64,000 nt of DNA. Origin: Gaiellaceae bacterium (GTDB lineage Bacteria; Actinomycetota; Thermoleophilia; Gaiellales; Gaiellaceae). The position numbers and the translations under genes are program-made. The notes under the pieces were generated by a model. The model searched no databases. It was not told the DNA's origin and saw only the letters and a program-made list of their open reading frames with translations. Shown piece after piece: positions 9,605 to 18,827 of this stretch. The DNA lies in NCBI GenBank assembly GCA_030446625.1, contig JAUJMY010000006.1, positions 34,036 through 98,035 on the forward strand. The letters are read 5' to 3'. The first letter of the stretch is position 1. Each line of letters opens with the position of its first letter.

Positions 9605-10333
9605 GTGCCGATTCACGTGCGTGCGGAGCCGGGCGAGTACGCCGAGGCCTGCCTCCTTCCGGGCGACCCGCTGCGCGCCGAGTACATCGCGGAGACGTAC
9701 CTCGACAACGCCGTCCAGCGGAACAGCGAGCGTGGGATGCTCGGGTACACCGGCGAGTTCGAAGGCCGGCCGGTCTCCGTCCAGGCGACCGGGATGGGGT
9801 GCCCCTCCGCGGCGATCGTGATCGAGGAGCTCGTCCAGCTCGGGGTCAAGCGGCTGCTGCGCGTGGGGACGTGCGGCGGCCTCCAGCCCGACCACGCGCT
9901 CGGCGACCTGATCGTCGCGCTCACCGCGGTCCCGGCCGACGCGACCGCACGGCACTACATCGGCAGCGACCAGCACTGCCCGACGGCGGACTGGGAGCTC
10001 GTCCACGCGGCCGTCCACGCGGCGAAGGAGCTCGGCCAGCCGCTCCGCGTCGGACCGATCGTCTCGAGCGACATCTTCTACAACCCGGACGAGGGGCAGT
10101 ACGAGCGCTGGTCGAAGCGCGGGATCCTCGCCGTCGAGATGGAGGCCGCAATCCTGTTCACGCTCGGCGCGCTGCGCGGCGTCCAGGCAGGGTGCCTGCT
10201 GACGGTGAGCGACATCGTTGTCGAGGGCGAGTTCACGCGGATCTCCGACGACGAGCTGCGCGCGGCGGTCGACCGCATGACGCGCGTCGCGCTGGCGACC
10301 GTCACTGCCGCCGGCAGCGCCGAGCCGCACTGA
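9605..10333 (+). CDS. deoD: Purine-nucleoside phosphorylase, DeoD type
   Basis: This hexameric-type phosphorylase cleaves purine nucleosides with phosphate to free base and ribose-1-phosphate, feeding salvage enzymes such as the hpt product. The 242 residues show CLLPGDPLRAEYIAE near the start, ATGMGCPSAAIVIEEL, RVGTCGGLQ for phosphate and base binding, and the ribose/base signature LAVEMEAAILFTLG followed by LTVSDIV with the catalytic Asp. It starts with GTG behind a leaderless-type promoter. The next gene begins within or directly after its stop. Confidence 0.95.
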   Translation: MPIHVRAEPGEYAEACLLPGDPLRAEYIAETYLDNAVQRNSERGMLGYTGEFEGRPVSVQATGMGCPSAAIVIEELVQLGVKRLLRVGTCGGLQPDHALGDLIVALTAVPADATARHYIGSDQHCPTADWELVHAAVHAAKELGQPLRVGPIVSSDIFYNPDEGQYERWSKRGILAVEMEAAILFTLGALRGVQAGCLLTVSDIVVEGEFTRISDDELRAAVDRMTRVALATVTAAGSAEPH

Positions 10334-11233
10334 GCAGCACCGTCTTCCTCGTCAACCCGGCGTCGGCGAACGGCGCGACGCGCAGGCGCTGGCCGCAGAT
10401 CGCGGCCGCGGCCGCGGCGCGCGGGCTCGACGGCGACGTGCTCGTCTCCGAGCGGCCGGGACACCTCACCGAGCTGGCGCGGGAGGCCGCGGACGCGGGC
10501 GCCACGCTGCTCGTCGTCGTGGGCGGCGACGGCTCGGTGAACGAGGTCGTGAACGGGATCGCGGGCCGCGAGGTGGAGCTCGCGGTCGTCCCGCGCGGGA
10601 CCGGCTGGGACTTCGTTCGCACCTACGGCATCCCGCGGCGGCTCGACGAGGCGCTCGGCGTCGCGCTCGCCGGCTGCACGCGCGCGATCGACCTCGGCCG
10701 CGTGACGTTCCGCAGCTCGGCGGGCACGGACGCGAGCGCGTACTTCGCGAACATCGCTAGCGCCGGGATGAGCGGCGCGATCGCGCGGCGCGCGAACCGG
10801 ACGACGAAGGCGCTCGGCGGCAAGGCCTCCTACGCGTGGGCGACGTTCGCCGTCTTCGCGGACTGGCAGGCCAGCAACGTGCGCGTGCGCGTGGGCGGCG
10901 AGGCGCGCAGCGGGCGGATGCACGACGTCGTCGTCGCGAACGGCCGCTACTTCGGGGGCGGGATGATGATGTCCGGACGCCGAGCCAGACGACGGCCTGC
11001 TCGACGTGCTCCTGATCGGCGACCTGACGAAGCGCGACCTCGTCGTCACGCTCCCGAAGACCTACCGCGGGCGGCACCTCCCGCACCCGAAGGCCGAGCT
11101 CCTGCGCGGGCCCGTCGTGACGGTGGACGCGGACGCGCCGCTCCCGATCGAGCTCGACGGCGAGCAGCCGGGAACGACCCCGATGCGGATCGAGGTCGTA
11201 CCGCGCGCGCTGCGCGTGTGCGTGCCGGCGTAG
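10330..11233 (+). CDS. Diacylglycerol/lipid kinase family protein, frame broken near 10973
   Basis: The N-terminal part has FLVNPASANG and VVGGDGSVNEVVNGI with PRGTGWDF, the signatures of the YegS/BmrU/DgkB lipid kinases, which phosphorylate diacylglycerol or related lipids. The frame reads through VVVANGRYFGGGMMMS and then breaks; the expected continuation, DGLLDVLLIGDLTKRDLV to the end at 11233, lies in another frame. Adding two C residues at the CC of 10973-10974 restores one protein of about 301 residues. An assembly indel is likelier than a true pseudogene. No ATG or GTG is available at the front; CTG at 10330, overlapping the deoD stop, is the best candidate start. Confidence 0.8.
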
Positions 11234-11264
11234 CCGCCGGCGCCAGCAGGAGCGTTCGGCCTTC

Positions 11265-11717
11265 CTAGCCGGGGCTCGAGCCGCCCGAGCGCCCGGAGGA
11301 CCCCGAGCCCGTTCCGCCGGCGCGCCCCGACGACGGCTTCGAGTCCTCGCCGCCCTGCTTCGCGGTGCCGCGCTTCGGCGCGGCGCTTTTCGCCGCCGTG
11401 CTCTTCGTCGCCGTGCTCCGCGTGCTCGTCGTCTTGGACGCGGTGGAGCGCGTGCCGGTGCCGCCTGCGCCGGAGCCGGAGGAGCCCGAGCCCGACGCCG
11501 CGCCCGAGCCCGACGTCCCCGCGAGGCGCCGCTCGAGCTCCTCGACACGCCGCTCGAGCTCGTCGAGTCCGCGGACGCGCTTCTGCAGCTCGTCCATCCG
11601 ATCGCGCATCGTCGTCGCGACGCCGAGGAGCCGGTCCGCGCCCGGCGTGTCGCCGAGGCGCGCGATCGCGTCCTCGCTCGCGTCCGTCAACCTCGCCCAC
11701 AAGTCCTTCCGCGCCAT
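11265..11717 (-). CDS. Hypothetical coiled-coil protein with Ser/Gly/Thr/Lys-rich tail
   Basis: The 150-residue protein has a helical N-terminal third that includes a likely coiled coil (about 37-67, RMDELQKRVRGLDELERRV). The rest is low complexity rich in Ser, Gly, Thr, Ala and Lys, reminiscent of Lys/Ala-rich histone-like or polyhydroxyalkanoate-granule-associated tails. No enzyme motif is present and I do not recognise the family. It is flanked by the lipid kinase and the L,D-transpeptidase remnant. Confidence 0.6.
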   Translation of the reverse strand: MARKDLWARLTDASEDAIARLGDTPGADRLLGVATTMRDRMDELQKRVRGLDELERRVEELERRLAGTSGSGAASGSGSSGSGAGGTGTRSTASKTTSTRSTATKSTAAKSAAPKRGTAKQGGEDSKPSSGRAGGTGSGSSGRSGGSSPG

Positions 11718-11774
11718 CTCTCCGCCTTTCGTCCGCTGTCCCAGGGTGTTACCCCGGGCGGCGGTGTTCCGTAA

Positions 11775-12548
11775 CTACGCCCGGACGAGGACGGGCGTCC
11801 CCGCGGGCGCAGCGGCGAAGAGCCGCTCGAGCGTCCGGTTGGGACCCGGATGCAGCCGTTGGACACGGCGCGGCCGATCGACCACGGCTGGTTCGTCCCG
11901 TGGATCGATCGGGCCGCCCTGCGTCCAGCCGGTGAGTACTTCGGAGAACGCGGAGATGCCGAGCGCGCCCGGGCCGAACGGTCCGCTCCAGTCGTCCGGC
12001 CGCAGCCGCTGGTTCACGTAGAAGTGCCCACCGGAGTCGGCGTCGCGCTCGAACCGATCGCAGCCGTCGCGAGCCTCCTGCGCCCGTCCACGTACAGCGT
12101 CACGCGCCGGGCGGAGAGGTCGACGAGGAGGCGTGCGCGGACCGCGCGACGGTGACGTCGTGCGCGCGCACGAAGCCCGTGATCCCGTTCGGCCGGAGCG
12201 GCAGCTGGACGCGATACCACTGCGGCTTGCACGCTGCGTCGACGACCGCCTCGAGGACGCCGAAGACGGTCGGGACGCCGTTGACGTTCCGCTTGCCGAA
12301 CGATGCGAGGCGCGCGCCGCGCGGCCGACGCACCGGGACCGCGTGCTCGCGCACGGTCGCCGCGTACGCCACGCGCGGGGAGCGGAGCTGCCGCCGCTCG
12401 CCGTCCGTGCAGCGCGGAGCCTGCGCCTCGACCACGGCGGCGACGTCGACGGCGTCGCTCTGGCGAACGACTGCCGCCTCACCCGCGCCGCAGCCCTCGC
12501 GAGGAGCGCGGTCGCCACGAGCACGTACGAGATGCGCCGGATCGTCAC
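11775..12548 (-). pseudogene. L,D-transpeptidase with SH3-like domain, multiply frame-shifted
   Basis: Pieces of one protein appear in alternating frames. A signal peptide (RRISYVLVATALLA) starts at GTG 12548. An SH3-like stretch follows (VLEAVVDAACKPQWYRVQLP, GFVRAHDV), then VDLSARRVTLYVDGRRRL, FYVNQRL, and the YkuD catalytic motif IHGTNQPWSIGRAVSNGCIR, then PNRTLERLF to the stop. Breaks lie near 12503, 12140, 12024, 11906 and 11843, several in short G or C runs. An intact enzyme would form 3-3 peptidoglycan cross-links or attach proteins outside the membrane. Five lesions in one gene leave real decay possible, though the HGT and SNGC motifs are preserved. Confidence 0.75.
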
Positions 12549-12571
12549 AGTTCACAAACTCGGAGGCCCTT

Positions 12572-12760
12572 TTGCGCGTCGCAACCACTACGACGATGAG
12601 CGCAGCGACGCCCAAGCCTCTCCCCGAGCACGAGCACACCGCCGTGAAGACGCACGCGCTCGCGCAGCGACGCGGCGTGCCGTACGAGGTCGAGCGGACG
12701 ACGTGTGTCGCCTGCCGCCGCGTGCTCGGCGAGCGGCGGCTCCGGCGCGCCGCGGCCTAG
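12572..12760 (+). CDS. Small CxxC protein, possibly zinc-binding
   Basis: A 62-residue frame starts with TTG at 12572, five bases after GGAGG; an ATG at 12596 would give 54 residues. The C-terminal part reads TTCVACRRVLGERRLRRAAA. The single CxxC pair followed by a basic tail recalls small actinobacterial proteins of unknown function. It diverges from the broken transpeptidase. No partner gene suggests a role. Confidence 0.5.
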   Translation: MRVATTTTMSAATPKPLPEHEHTAVKTHALAQRRGVPYEVERTTCVACRRVLGERRLRRAAA

Positions 12761-12932
12761 CGAGAATCGGCGAAGTCCGTCAGCAGTACCCCGACGAGGT
12801 CCAGGCCTTCGTCTTGCCACGCGGGTCCAGCTGCATGTAGGCGACGAGTCTTCGAGTTCGCTCTGCGCGAACCACGCGAACGCGCTTGATACGCGCTTCG
12901 CAGCAGCCGCCGCGACTGCCAGAGTTGCGCGC

Positions 12933-13343
12933 GTGGACGGCTTCCGCTTCTCGACCCACGTCCGCGTCCGCTTCGCCGAGACGGACGCGCAAGGAGTCGC
13001 GCACAACTCCGTGTACCTGGTCTGGTTCGAGCTCGCGCGCGTCGCGTACCTCGCGGAGCACGCCGGCGGGTATCCCGCGCTGCGCGCGCAGGGGATCGAG
13101 GCGTTCGTCACCGAGGCGCGGATCCGCTACGGCGCGCCCGCGCGCTTCGACGACGAGCTGCGCGTCCACGCGCGCTGCGGCGAGGTCCGCGGCGCGCGCT
13201 TCCGGTTCGACTACGTGGTCGAGCGGGACCGCGAGCGCGTCGCGGACGGATGGACGGCGCACGCGTGCGTCGACGGCGCGACGTTCCGCCCGACGCGTGT
13301 CCCGAACTGGCTCGCGGAGGCGATCGCTAGCGCGGAGGCGTGA
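12933..13343 (+). CDS. Acyl-CoA thioesterase, 4HBT/YbgC type
   Basis: The 136-residue hot-dog-fold protein has HVRVRFAETDAQGVAHNSVY, with the Asp and the HN pair of the 4-hydroxybenzoyl-CoA thioesterase family, and FELARVAYL, VTEARIRYGAPARFDDEL next. It would hydrolyse acyl-CoA in the cytoplasm; the chain preference is not readable. The GTG at 12933 fits the family length. Its 3' end overlaps the convergent VanW-type gene by 17 bases. Confidence 0.88.
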   Translation: MDGFRFSTHVRVRFAETDAQGVAHNSVYLVWFELARVAYLAEHAGGYPALRAQGIEAFVTEARIRYGAPARFDDELRVHARCGEVRGARFRFDYVVERDRERVADGWTAHACVDGATFRPTRVPNWLAEAIASAEA

Positions 13344-15239
13344 CCCCGCGCGGCCGCGTCTCGGTCTGCTTCGGCTTCGCGGGCGTCTTGTCGCTCTCGC
13401 CGTCGCCGTCGTCGCCCGGCAGCTCCTCGGCCTTCGGCGCCGGCTCGGGCTCCGGCTTCGGCTCCGGCTCCGGCGGCTTCGTCCCGACGCGGACGATCTT
13501 CGGCTCCGAGCGGTAGTACGAGCTCCACGTCGCGTCGTAGAGGCGCTTGCCGGAGGCGTCGTAGACGCGCCGGTGCACGGACGTCGACCGAGCCGGCTCG
13601 CCCTCGTCCTCGACCCGCGTCTCTCCGACGGGCAGCGTCGGATCCTGCACCCACTTCACGCCCGGCTTCCCATGCACGACGAGCGGCGCGGCCTCCGAGA
13701 CGACGCGGCGCTGCAGCGGCGCGCCGTAGAGGTTCACGGTCAGGGACGACGAGCCGACGAACGTCCGCAGCAGCAGCCAGTGCTTCGTGTCGTTCGTGAA
13801 GCGGAGGTCGATGTCGGGGTAGTTCACGGTGGCGTCGCGCCCGAGCGGGTAGTGGTCGATGTAGAGCGCGTGGTTCGTCCGCGACTCGATCGGCAGGCCG
13901 GACTCGTACGCGGCGTTGAAGACGGTCGTCGAGACCTGGCAGACGCCGCCGCCGAGACCTGTCTGGAGCTCGCCGTTGATGATCACCGGCGCCTCGAGGA
14001 AGCCCTTCTCCGCCGTCCGCTCACCCGTCGTCTCGTTGAAGGAGAACGTCGTGCCCGGCGCGATCAACGCGCCGTCGATGAGGCCCGCGACGAGGCGGAC
14101 GTTGTGCAGGCGGTTCGGCTCCCCGCCGTAGATCGTCGTGTACCCGCCGACGAGCGACGTGATGCCCATCGCCTTCGCCTCGGCCGTCGTGCGCTCGGGG
14201 GCGGCGCTCGTGACCACGACGCGTGCGAGGCGCGGCGCGCGGGTGACGACCGCGCGCAGCAGCGCTCGCGCCGTCCTCGGCACGTGCACGGCCCGCCCGG
14301 CGCGCGCGGCGACCACGGTGACGCCGGAGCCGGAGACCGCGAAGCCCGCGTCCCGCGGCGCGCGGTTCACGGTCGCTCGGAGGCGCGCGAAGTATTTGTC
14401 GGCGCCGGGGCCGCCGATCCGGAGCTTCGTCGCGCCTCCGTCGGGGAGGTCGAGCAGCTCGGCGATCCGCCAGCGCGGCAGGCGCCAGCGCGTCGGGCCG
14501 AGCGCGAGGCGGACGGGCGCGGCGAGCGCGACCCGCGCCTGCGCGAGCGCGGGCGCGACGTCCGCGGCCGACGCGGCCGGGCGAGCGACGCGAACGGGGA
14601 GCGCGATCGGCGTCGAGACAGCGCCGCGAGCGCGCGCACGACGACGCGCTCCGCCGCTGCGCGGTCGAGCAGCCGGCCGCTGCGCCCGGGCACCACCGCC
14701 GGCGTCAGCCCGCGCAGGACGACGGCGGCGTCCCGCGGGTGCCGGTCGAGGGCGCTCGCGAAGCGGCCGACCTGGTACTGGAGCGCGGCGTCGTAGACCT
14801 GCGTTGGCGGAGCGACGTCCGCGCCGAAGAAGCGCGTGTGCAGGCGGCGGAACCCGCGCACCGGGCCGAACCCGCCGCCCTGCAGCCGCGCGGCGTCGAC
14901 GGCAGCCGCCCAGTCCACCTTCACGCCGAGCTGCGAGGGAGTGACGCGCCACCGCCGCGCGCCGGCGACGAACGTCACCGGCTCGTGCGCGAGCGCGCGC
15001 GAGCGGCGCTCGAGCAGCGCGCGTGCGTCGTCGGGAGCGAGCCCGCCCACCGCGACTCCGCCGACGTGGACGCCGGCGGCGAGCCGCTCCGGCGAACCCG
15101 CGAAGGCGAGGCCAACCGCGGCCGTGGCGGCCGCGATCAGAACGAGCGTGAGCGGTACCGGGCGCGCGAGCGCGCGGGAGCTCTTCGTCCGCCGCCGTGC
15201 GCGTGTCCGGGCACGCGGAGAGGGAGCGTTCCTGCGCAA
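13327..15239 (-). CDS. VanW-family protein with peptidoglycan-binding-like domains, frame broken near 14620
   Basis: The TTG at 15239 sits 7 bases after a TACACT box. The N-terminus is basic, followed by one membrane segment (about 27-47). Then come domains resembling PG_binding_4 (HVGGVAVGGLAPDDARALLERR and RWRVTPSQLGVKVDWAAAV). After the break near 14620 the frame continues with a second such domain and the VanW core, including LIAPGTTFSFNETTG, GGGVCQVSTTVFNAA and YPDIDLRFTND. The tail is a Pro/Glu/Lys-rich linker. The whole would be about 637 residues, anchored and facing outward. VanW is associated with glycopeptide resistance clusters, but the biochemical role is unknown. The single break is probably an assembly indel. 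Confidence 0.85.
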
Positions 15240-15246
15240 GGACGAA

Positions 15247-15252
15247 AGTGTA
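15247..15252 (-). promoter_or_regulatory. Putative -10 box of a leaderless promoter (VanW gene)
   Basis: TACACT on the minus strand ends 7 bases before the TTG start at 15239. No Shine-Dalgarno sequence is seen, which supports TTG as the start of a leaderless message. Confidence 0.45.
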
Positions 15253-15308
15253 GTCGGGCGCCGGGCGCCACAGGTGGCGGTTTCGAACCCGCGGGGCGCG
15301 CGCCGGCG

Positions 15309-15967
15309 TCAGGCGACGCCGATCTGCCTCGCGACGTCGTGCGCGACCGCGATCTGCTCGCCGTCCACGGCGATGGTCACCGGGCCGTCGAATGGCGCGA
15401 CAGCCTTCACCTCGACGCGAGCCCCCGGGACGAGCGCGAGGCTGCACAAGTAGCGCAGGAGTTCCGGGTCGGCGTCCGGGACGCGGCGGATCGTGCGCGC
15501 CTCACCCGCGGGGACGGCGGCGAGCGGGGTCAGCTCGAGCGGCTTCAGCTCGAGCTCCGGCGACGGGATGGGATCGCCGTGCGGATCGTGGCTCGGGAAG
15601 CCGAGCGATTCGTCGATCCGCGCCTCCAACTCCTCCGAGAGCGCGTGCTCGAGCCGATCCGCCTCGCCGTGCACCGCGTCGAGCGACAGCCCGAGGGTTT
15701 GTGCGAGGTACTGCTCGATCAGCCGGTGATGACGGAGCACCTCGAGCGCGATGCGACGTCCGGCCGGCGTCAGCGACGCGCCCTGGTACCGCGCATGCTC
15801 CACGAGCCCGAGGACCGCCAGCTTCTTCACCATCGCCGTGGCCGACGGCGCCGTCACGTTCATGCGCGTCGCGAGCGTCGAGGTCGTGACGCGCGCTCCG
15901 TCGCCTCGAGCTTGTAGATCTCGCGCAGGTAGTCCTGGCTGGCGTCGCTGAGCCTCTTTCGCGGCAC
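15309..15967 (-). CDS. DtxR/MntR-family metal-dependent repressor, frame broken near 15892
   Basis: The protein starts at GTG 15967 (MPRKRLSDASQDYLREIYKL, the typical family opening). It continues after one frame break with MNVTAPSATAMVKKLAVLGLVEH, the winged-helix recognition region. The dimerisation and metal-binding domain follows with HHRLIEQYLA, EADRLEHALSEEL, then a C-terminal SH3-like/FeoA domain. One missing base in GCGCGCGTC explains the break, and an assembly indel is likely. It diverges from a multicopper oxidase-ZIP operon. TTAGGT half-sites flank both starts, so it probably regulates itself and the operon in response to Fe(II) or Mn(II). Confidence 0.85.
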
Positions 15968-15979
15968 ACCTAAACGATA
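15968..15979 (-). promoter_or_regulatory. Leaderless -10 box and operator half-site of the DtxR-type gene
   Basis: On the minus strand TATCGT (15979 to 15974) is followed directly by TTAGGT (15973 to 15968) and then the GTG start at 15967. TTAGGT equals the conserved half-site of DtxR/IdeR operators and would cover the transcription start, which fits autorepression. Confidence 0.5.
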
Positions 15980-15991
15980 TGCAATGTTCGC

Positions 15992-16022
15992 TTGACAGGA
16001 AGATTAGGTATGGCTAAATTGC
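15992..16022 (+). promoter_or_regulatory. Promoter with DtxR/IdeR-like operator
   Basis: A perfect -35 TTGACA (15992-15997), a 17-base spacer and a -10 TAAATT (16015-16020) form the strongest promoter seen in the window. TTAGGTATGGCTAAATTGC at 16004-16022 matches the IdeR/DtxR consensus TTAGGTTAGGCTAACCTAA at 13 of 19 positions, counted by eye, and covers spacer and -10. Repression by the adjacent DtxR-family protein when metal is plentiful is the natural inference. A second TAAATT at 16035-16040 lies close to the start codon. Confidence 0.65.
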
Positions 16023-16043
16023 TGCGCCATGACATAAATTTCG

Positions 16044-17087
16044 ATGACAAGACTTCGCGCTCTCGCCGGGCTCGTGTCACTGGTCGGAGCGGGCGCCGCC
16101 GCGCGGCTCGCGGGCGTCCCCCTCCCGGGCGCCGCGGCGGCGGCCCCCGCCGCCGCGGCAGGAGGCGACGATTCGACGAGCCGCGGCTCGGACCACGCGG
16201 GCTTTGCGCGCGGAGGGCGCGTCGACCCCAAGGCGAACGGGTTCGACCCGACGCAGATGCTGCGCGACTTCGACGAGGGCAAGACGACGCGACTCGCAAG
16301 CGGCCGGGTGCTGCGCGAGTGGGAGCTCGTGTCGACGGACAGGGAGATCGAGGTCGCGCCGGGCGTGAAGTTCGCCGCCTGGACGTACAACGGCCGCGTG
16401 CCCGGGCCGACGCTTCGCGGCCGGGAGGGCGAGCGCCTGCGCGTCCGCTTCACGAACGGGGGGTCGCACCCGCACACGATCCACTTCCACGGCATCCACC
16501 CGGCCTTCCACGACGGCATCCCCGGCGTCGGAGGTCACCACGGCGGCGGGCTCATCGAAACCGGCAAGACCTTCACGTACGAGTTCGAGGCGGAGCCCTT
16601 CGGTTTCCACCACTACCACTGCCACACGACGCCGCTCGCAGCGCACATCGCGAAGGGCCTCTACGGGGCCTTCGTGATCGACCCGAAGCGGGGGCGCGCG
16701 GACGCGGACGAGATGGTGATGGTGATGAACGCGTTCGACACCAACTTCGACTTCGGCAACGAGGTCTACGCCGTCAACACGGTCGGGTTCCACTATCTCA
16801 ACGAGCCGATCAAGGTGAAGCGCGGGGAGCTCGTCCGGATCTACCTGCTGAACATCCTCGAGTTCGACCAGATCAACTCGTTCCACGTCCACGCGAACTT
16901 CTTCCACTACTTCCCGACCGGGACGTCGCTCGAGCCGGTGGAGTTCACGGACACCGTCGTGCTGGGCCAGGGCCAGCGCGGGATCCTGGAGCTGCGGTTT
17001 CCGCACCCCGGCAAGTACATGTTCCACGCGCACAAGACCGAGTTCGCCGAGCTCGGGTGGATGGGCCTCTTCGACGTGGAGGGCTGA
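16044..17087 (+). CDS. Secreted multicopper oxidase (two-cupredoxin-domain type)
   Basis: A 347-residue protein with an Ala-rich signal-like N-terminus (to about 40) and two cupredoxin domains. Copper ligands are visible in HPHTIHFHGIH (142-152), HHYHCHTTPLAAH (189-201, with Cys193 as the type 1 ligand), HVH (281-283) and HAH (328-330). Leu206 stands where an axial Met often lies, as in high-potential laccases. It could oxidise Fe(II), Mn(II), Cu(I) or organic substrates outside the cell. The ZIP transporter start overlaps its stop (TGATG), so the two are coupled. The likely repressor is metal-responsive. Confidence 0.9.
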   Translation: MTRLRALAGLVSLVGAGAAARLAGVPLPGAAAAAPAAAAGGDDSTSRGSDHAGFARGGRVDPKANGFDPTQMLRDFDEGKTTRLASGRVLREWELVSTDREIEVAPGVKFAAWTYNGRVPGPTLRGREGERLRVRFTNGGSHPHTIHFHGIHPAFHDGIPGVGGHHGGGLIETGKTFTYEFEAEPFGFHHYHCHTTPLAAHIAKGLYGAFVIDPKRGRADADEMVMVMNAFDTNFDFGNEVYAVNTVGFHYLNEPIKVKRGELVRIYLLNILEFDQINSFHVHANFFHYFPTGTSLEPVEFTDTVVLGQGQRGILELRFPHPGKYMFHAHKTEFAELGWMGLFDVEG

Positions 17088-18292
17088 TGGAGGCAAGCGG
17101 CGCAGCGGAAGCGCCCGCTGCGGCGGGCGTCGGTCGCATCTCGCTCCTCGGCCTGATCCCGATCGGGCTCGTCGCGATCGCGGCTGCACTGTTCGCGCTC
17201 GCGGGCGCACCGGGCCTGGGCGAACGCCGCGGCCCGCCGGCGGAGGACCTGCTCGTCGAGCGGACGGTGCTGCGGCCCGGCGAGATCGAGCTCACGGTGC
17301 GAAACGACGGGCCCGACGCGGTGCAGATCGCGCAGGTCGCGGTCAACGACGCCTTCGTCGACCTCGAAGTCGCGCCGCCCGAGATCGGCCGCCTCGCAAG
17401 CAACAAGCTGACCATCCCGTACCCGTGGCTCGAGGGGGAGGCGTACGAGATCTTCCTGCTCACATCGACGGGCGGCACGGTCGATCACGCGATCGACGTC
17501 GCGGTCGAGACGCCGAGCACCGGCGTCGGCTTCTACGGCCTGATGGCGCTGCTCGGGACGTACGTCGGGATCATTCCGGTGATCATCGGCATGGTTTGGC
17601 TGCCGTTCGTGCGCCGGATCAGCCGCGGCTTCCTCCGCGGGCTGATGGCGCTGACGATCGGCCTCCTCGTCTTCCTCGCGCTCGACGCGACGCTCGAAGG
17701 CGTCGAGATCGCCGGCGCGGGCTCCCAGGCCTTCGGCGGCGCCGCACTCGTCTTCCTCGGCGCGATCGCCTCGTACCTCGCGCTCGCGACGGTCGACGCG
17801 AAGATGCGCGCCCGCGAGCAGCGCGCCCAGGCTGCGGGAGCCACGGGCGGGTACCTGGCGCTGCTCGTCGCGATCGGCATCGGGCTCCACAATCTCGGCG
17901 AAGGGCTGGCGATCGGTGCGGCGTACGCGGGCGGCGCGCTCGCGCTCGGCGCGCTGCTCGTCGTCGGCTTCGCCATCCACAACACGACCGAGGGGCTCGC
18001 GATCGTCGCTCCGATCGCCCGCGCTCGCCCGTCGCTGCTGCGTCTCGCGGCGTTGGGGTTGATCGCGGGTGCGCCCGCGATCCTCGGTGCGTGGATCGGC
18101 GCCGCGGCGTTCAACGCCAGCATCACCGCGTTCCTGCTCGGCGTCGGCGTCGGCGCGATCGTCCAGGTCGTCCAGCTCCTGGTTCCGTTCGTCCGCGACT
18201 CGACGGGGCGGTTCCTGCACGGGGCTGCCGTCGCAGGGCTCGTCGCAGGCGTCGCGATCATGTACGTGACGGGCCTCTTCGTCAGCGCCTGA
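17087..18292 (+). CDS. ZIP-family metal transporter with N-terminal extracytoplasmic domain
   Basis: The 401-residue protein begins with one membrane anchor (about 20-40). A beta-rich domain of roughly 100 residues follows (LRPGEIELTVRNDGPDAVQIAQ), then a ZIP permease core with about eight membrane segments. The metal path carries HNLGEGLAIG and HNTTEGLAI, the paired HN..EG motifs of TM4 and TM5. ZIP proteins import Zn, Fe or Mn. The extra outward domain resembles an Ig or cupredoxin-like fold and may receive metal from the coupled multicopper oxidase; that is inference. The ATG overlaps the oxidase stop. Confidence 0.9.
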   Translation: MEASGAAEAPAAAGVGRISLLGLIPIGLVAIAAALFALAGAPGLGERRGPPAEDLLVERTVLRPGEIELTVRNDGPDAVQIAQVAVNDAFVDLEVAPPEIGRLASNKLTIPYPWLEGEAYEIFLLTSTGGTVDHAIDVAVETPSTGVGFYGLMALLGTYVGIIPVIIGMVWLPFVRRISRGFLRGLMALTIGLLVFLALDATLEGVEIAGAGSQAFGGAALVFLGAIASYLALATVDAKMRAREQRAQAAGATGGYLALLVAIGIGLHNLGEGLAIGAAYAGGALALGALLVVGFAIHNTTEGLAIVAPIARARPSLLRLAALGLIAGAPAILGAWIGAAAFNASITAFLLGVGVGAIVQVVQLLVPFVRDSTGRFLHGAAVAGLVAGVAIMYVTGLFVSA

Positions 18293-18402
18293 CACGCCTG
18301 CGCCCGAAAACAGCGGCCCCCCCACGAGGCCGCGTGCACGATCGAACGAACCGGGCTCGGCAGTCGCGCGTACTAGTTCTCGAAACCACGATCGGAGGAT
18401 TC

Positions 18403-18819
18403 ATGTCGAAGAGGATCACACTGCTCGCCACTCTCGTCCTCGCGACCCTGAGCCTCGCGGTAGCAGGCTGCGGCGGCGGCGGGGAAGAAGCCGGCGGCGG
18501 CGAGGTGACAGTCGAGCTCGCGGAGGAGAACGGCTCGGGCCAGTCGGGCACGGCGACGCTCGTCCCGGAGGGTGAGGGTACGCGCGTCACCATCGAGCTC
18601 AGCAACTCGCCGGGCGCGGCGCAGCCCGTGCACATCCACCCCGGCACGTGCGAGGACCTCGACCCGAAGCCGGCGTACCCGCTCGAAGACGTCGCCGGCG
18701 GCAGCTCGGAGAGCATGGAGAACACCAGCCTGGAAGAGCTCCAGAACGGAGACTTCGCGATCAACGTCCACAAGTCGGCGGACGAGATCGAGACGTACGT
18801 CGCCTGCGGCGACATCTAG
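18403..18819 (+). CDS. SodC/CHRD-like lipoprotein
   Basis: A 138-residue lipoprotein precursor with the lipobox LAVAGC (Cys23) and a Gly/Glu linker. The domain has VTIELSNSPG, VHIHPGTC and INVHKSADE. The HIH and G-C arrangement recalls Cu/Zn superoxide dismutase and CHRD domains, but too few ligands are present to assert enzyme activity. GGAGG lies five bases before the ATG. It is 110 bases after the ZIP gene and 8 bases before the HMA-type gene, inside the metal cluster, so extracytoplasmic metal binding is plausible. Confidence 0.75.
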   Translation: MSKRITLLATLVLATLSLAVAGCGGGGEEAGGGEVTVELAEENGSGQSGTATLVPEGEGTRVTIELSNSPGAAQPVHIHPGTCEDLDPKPAYPLEDVAGGSSESMENTSLEELQNGDFAINVHKSADEIETYVACGDI

Positions 18820-18827
18820 GCCGGTCG

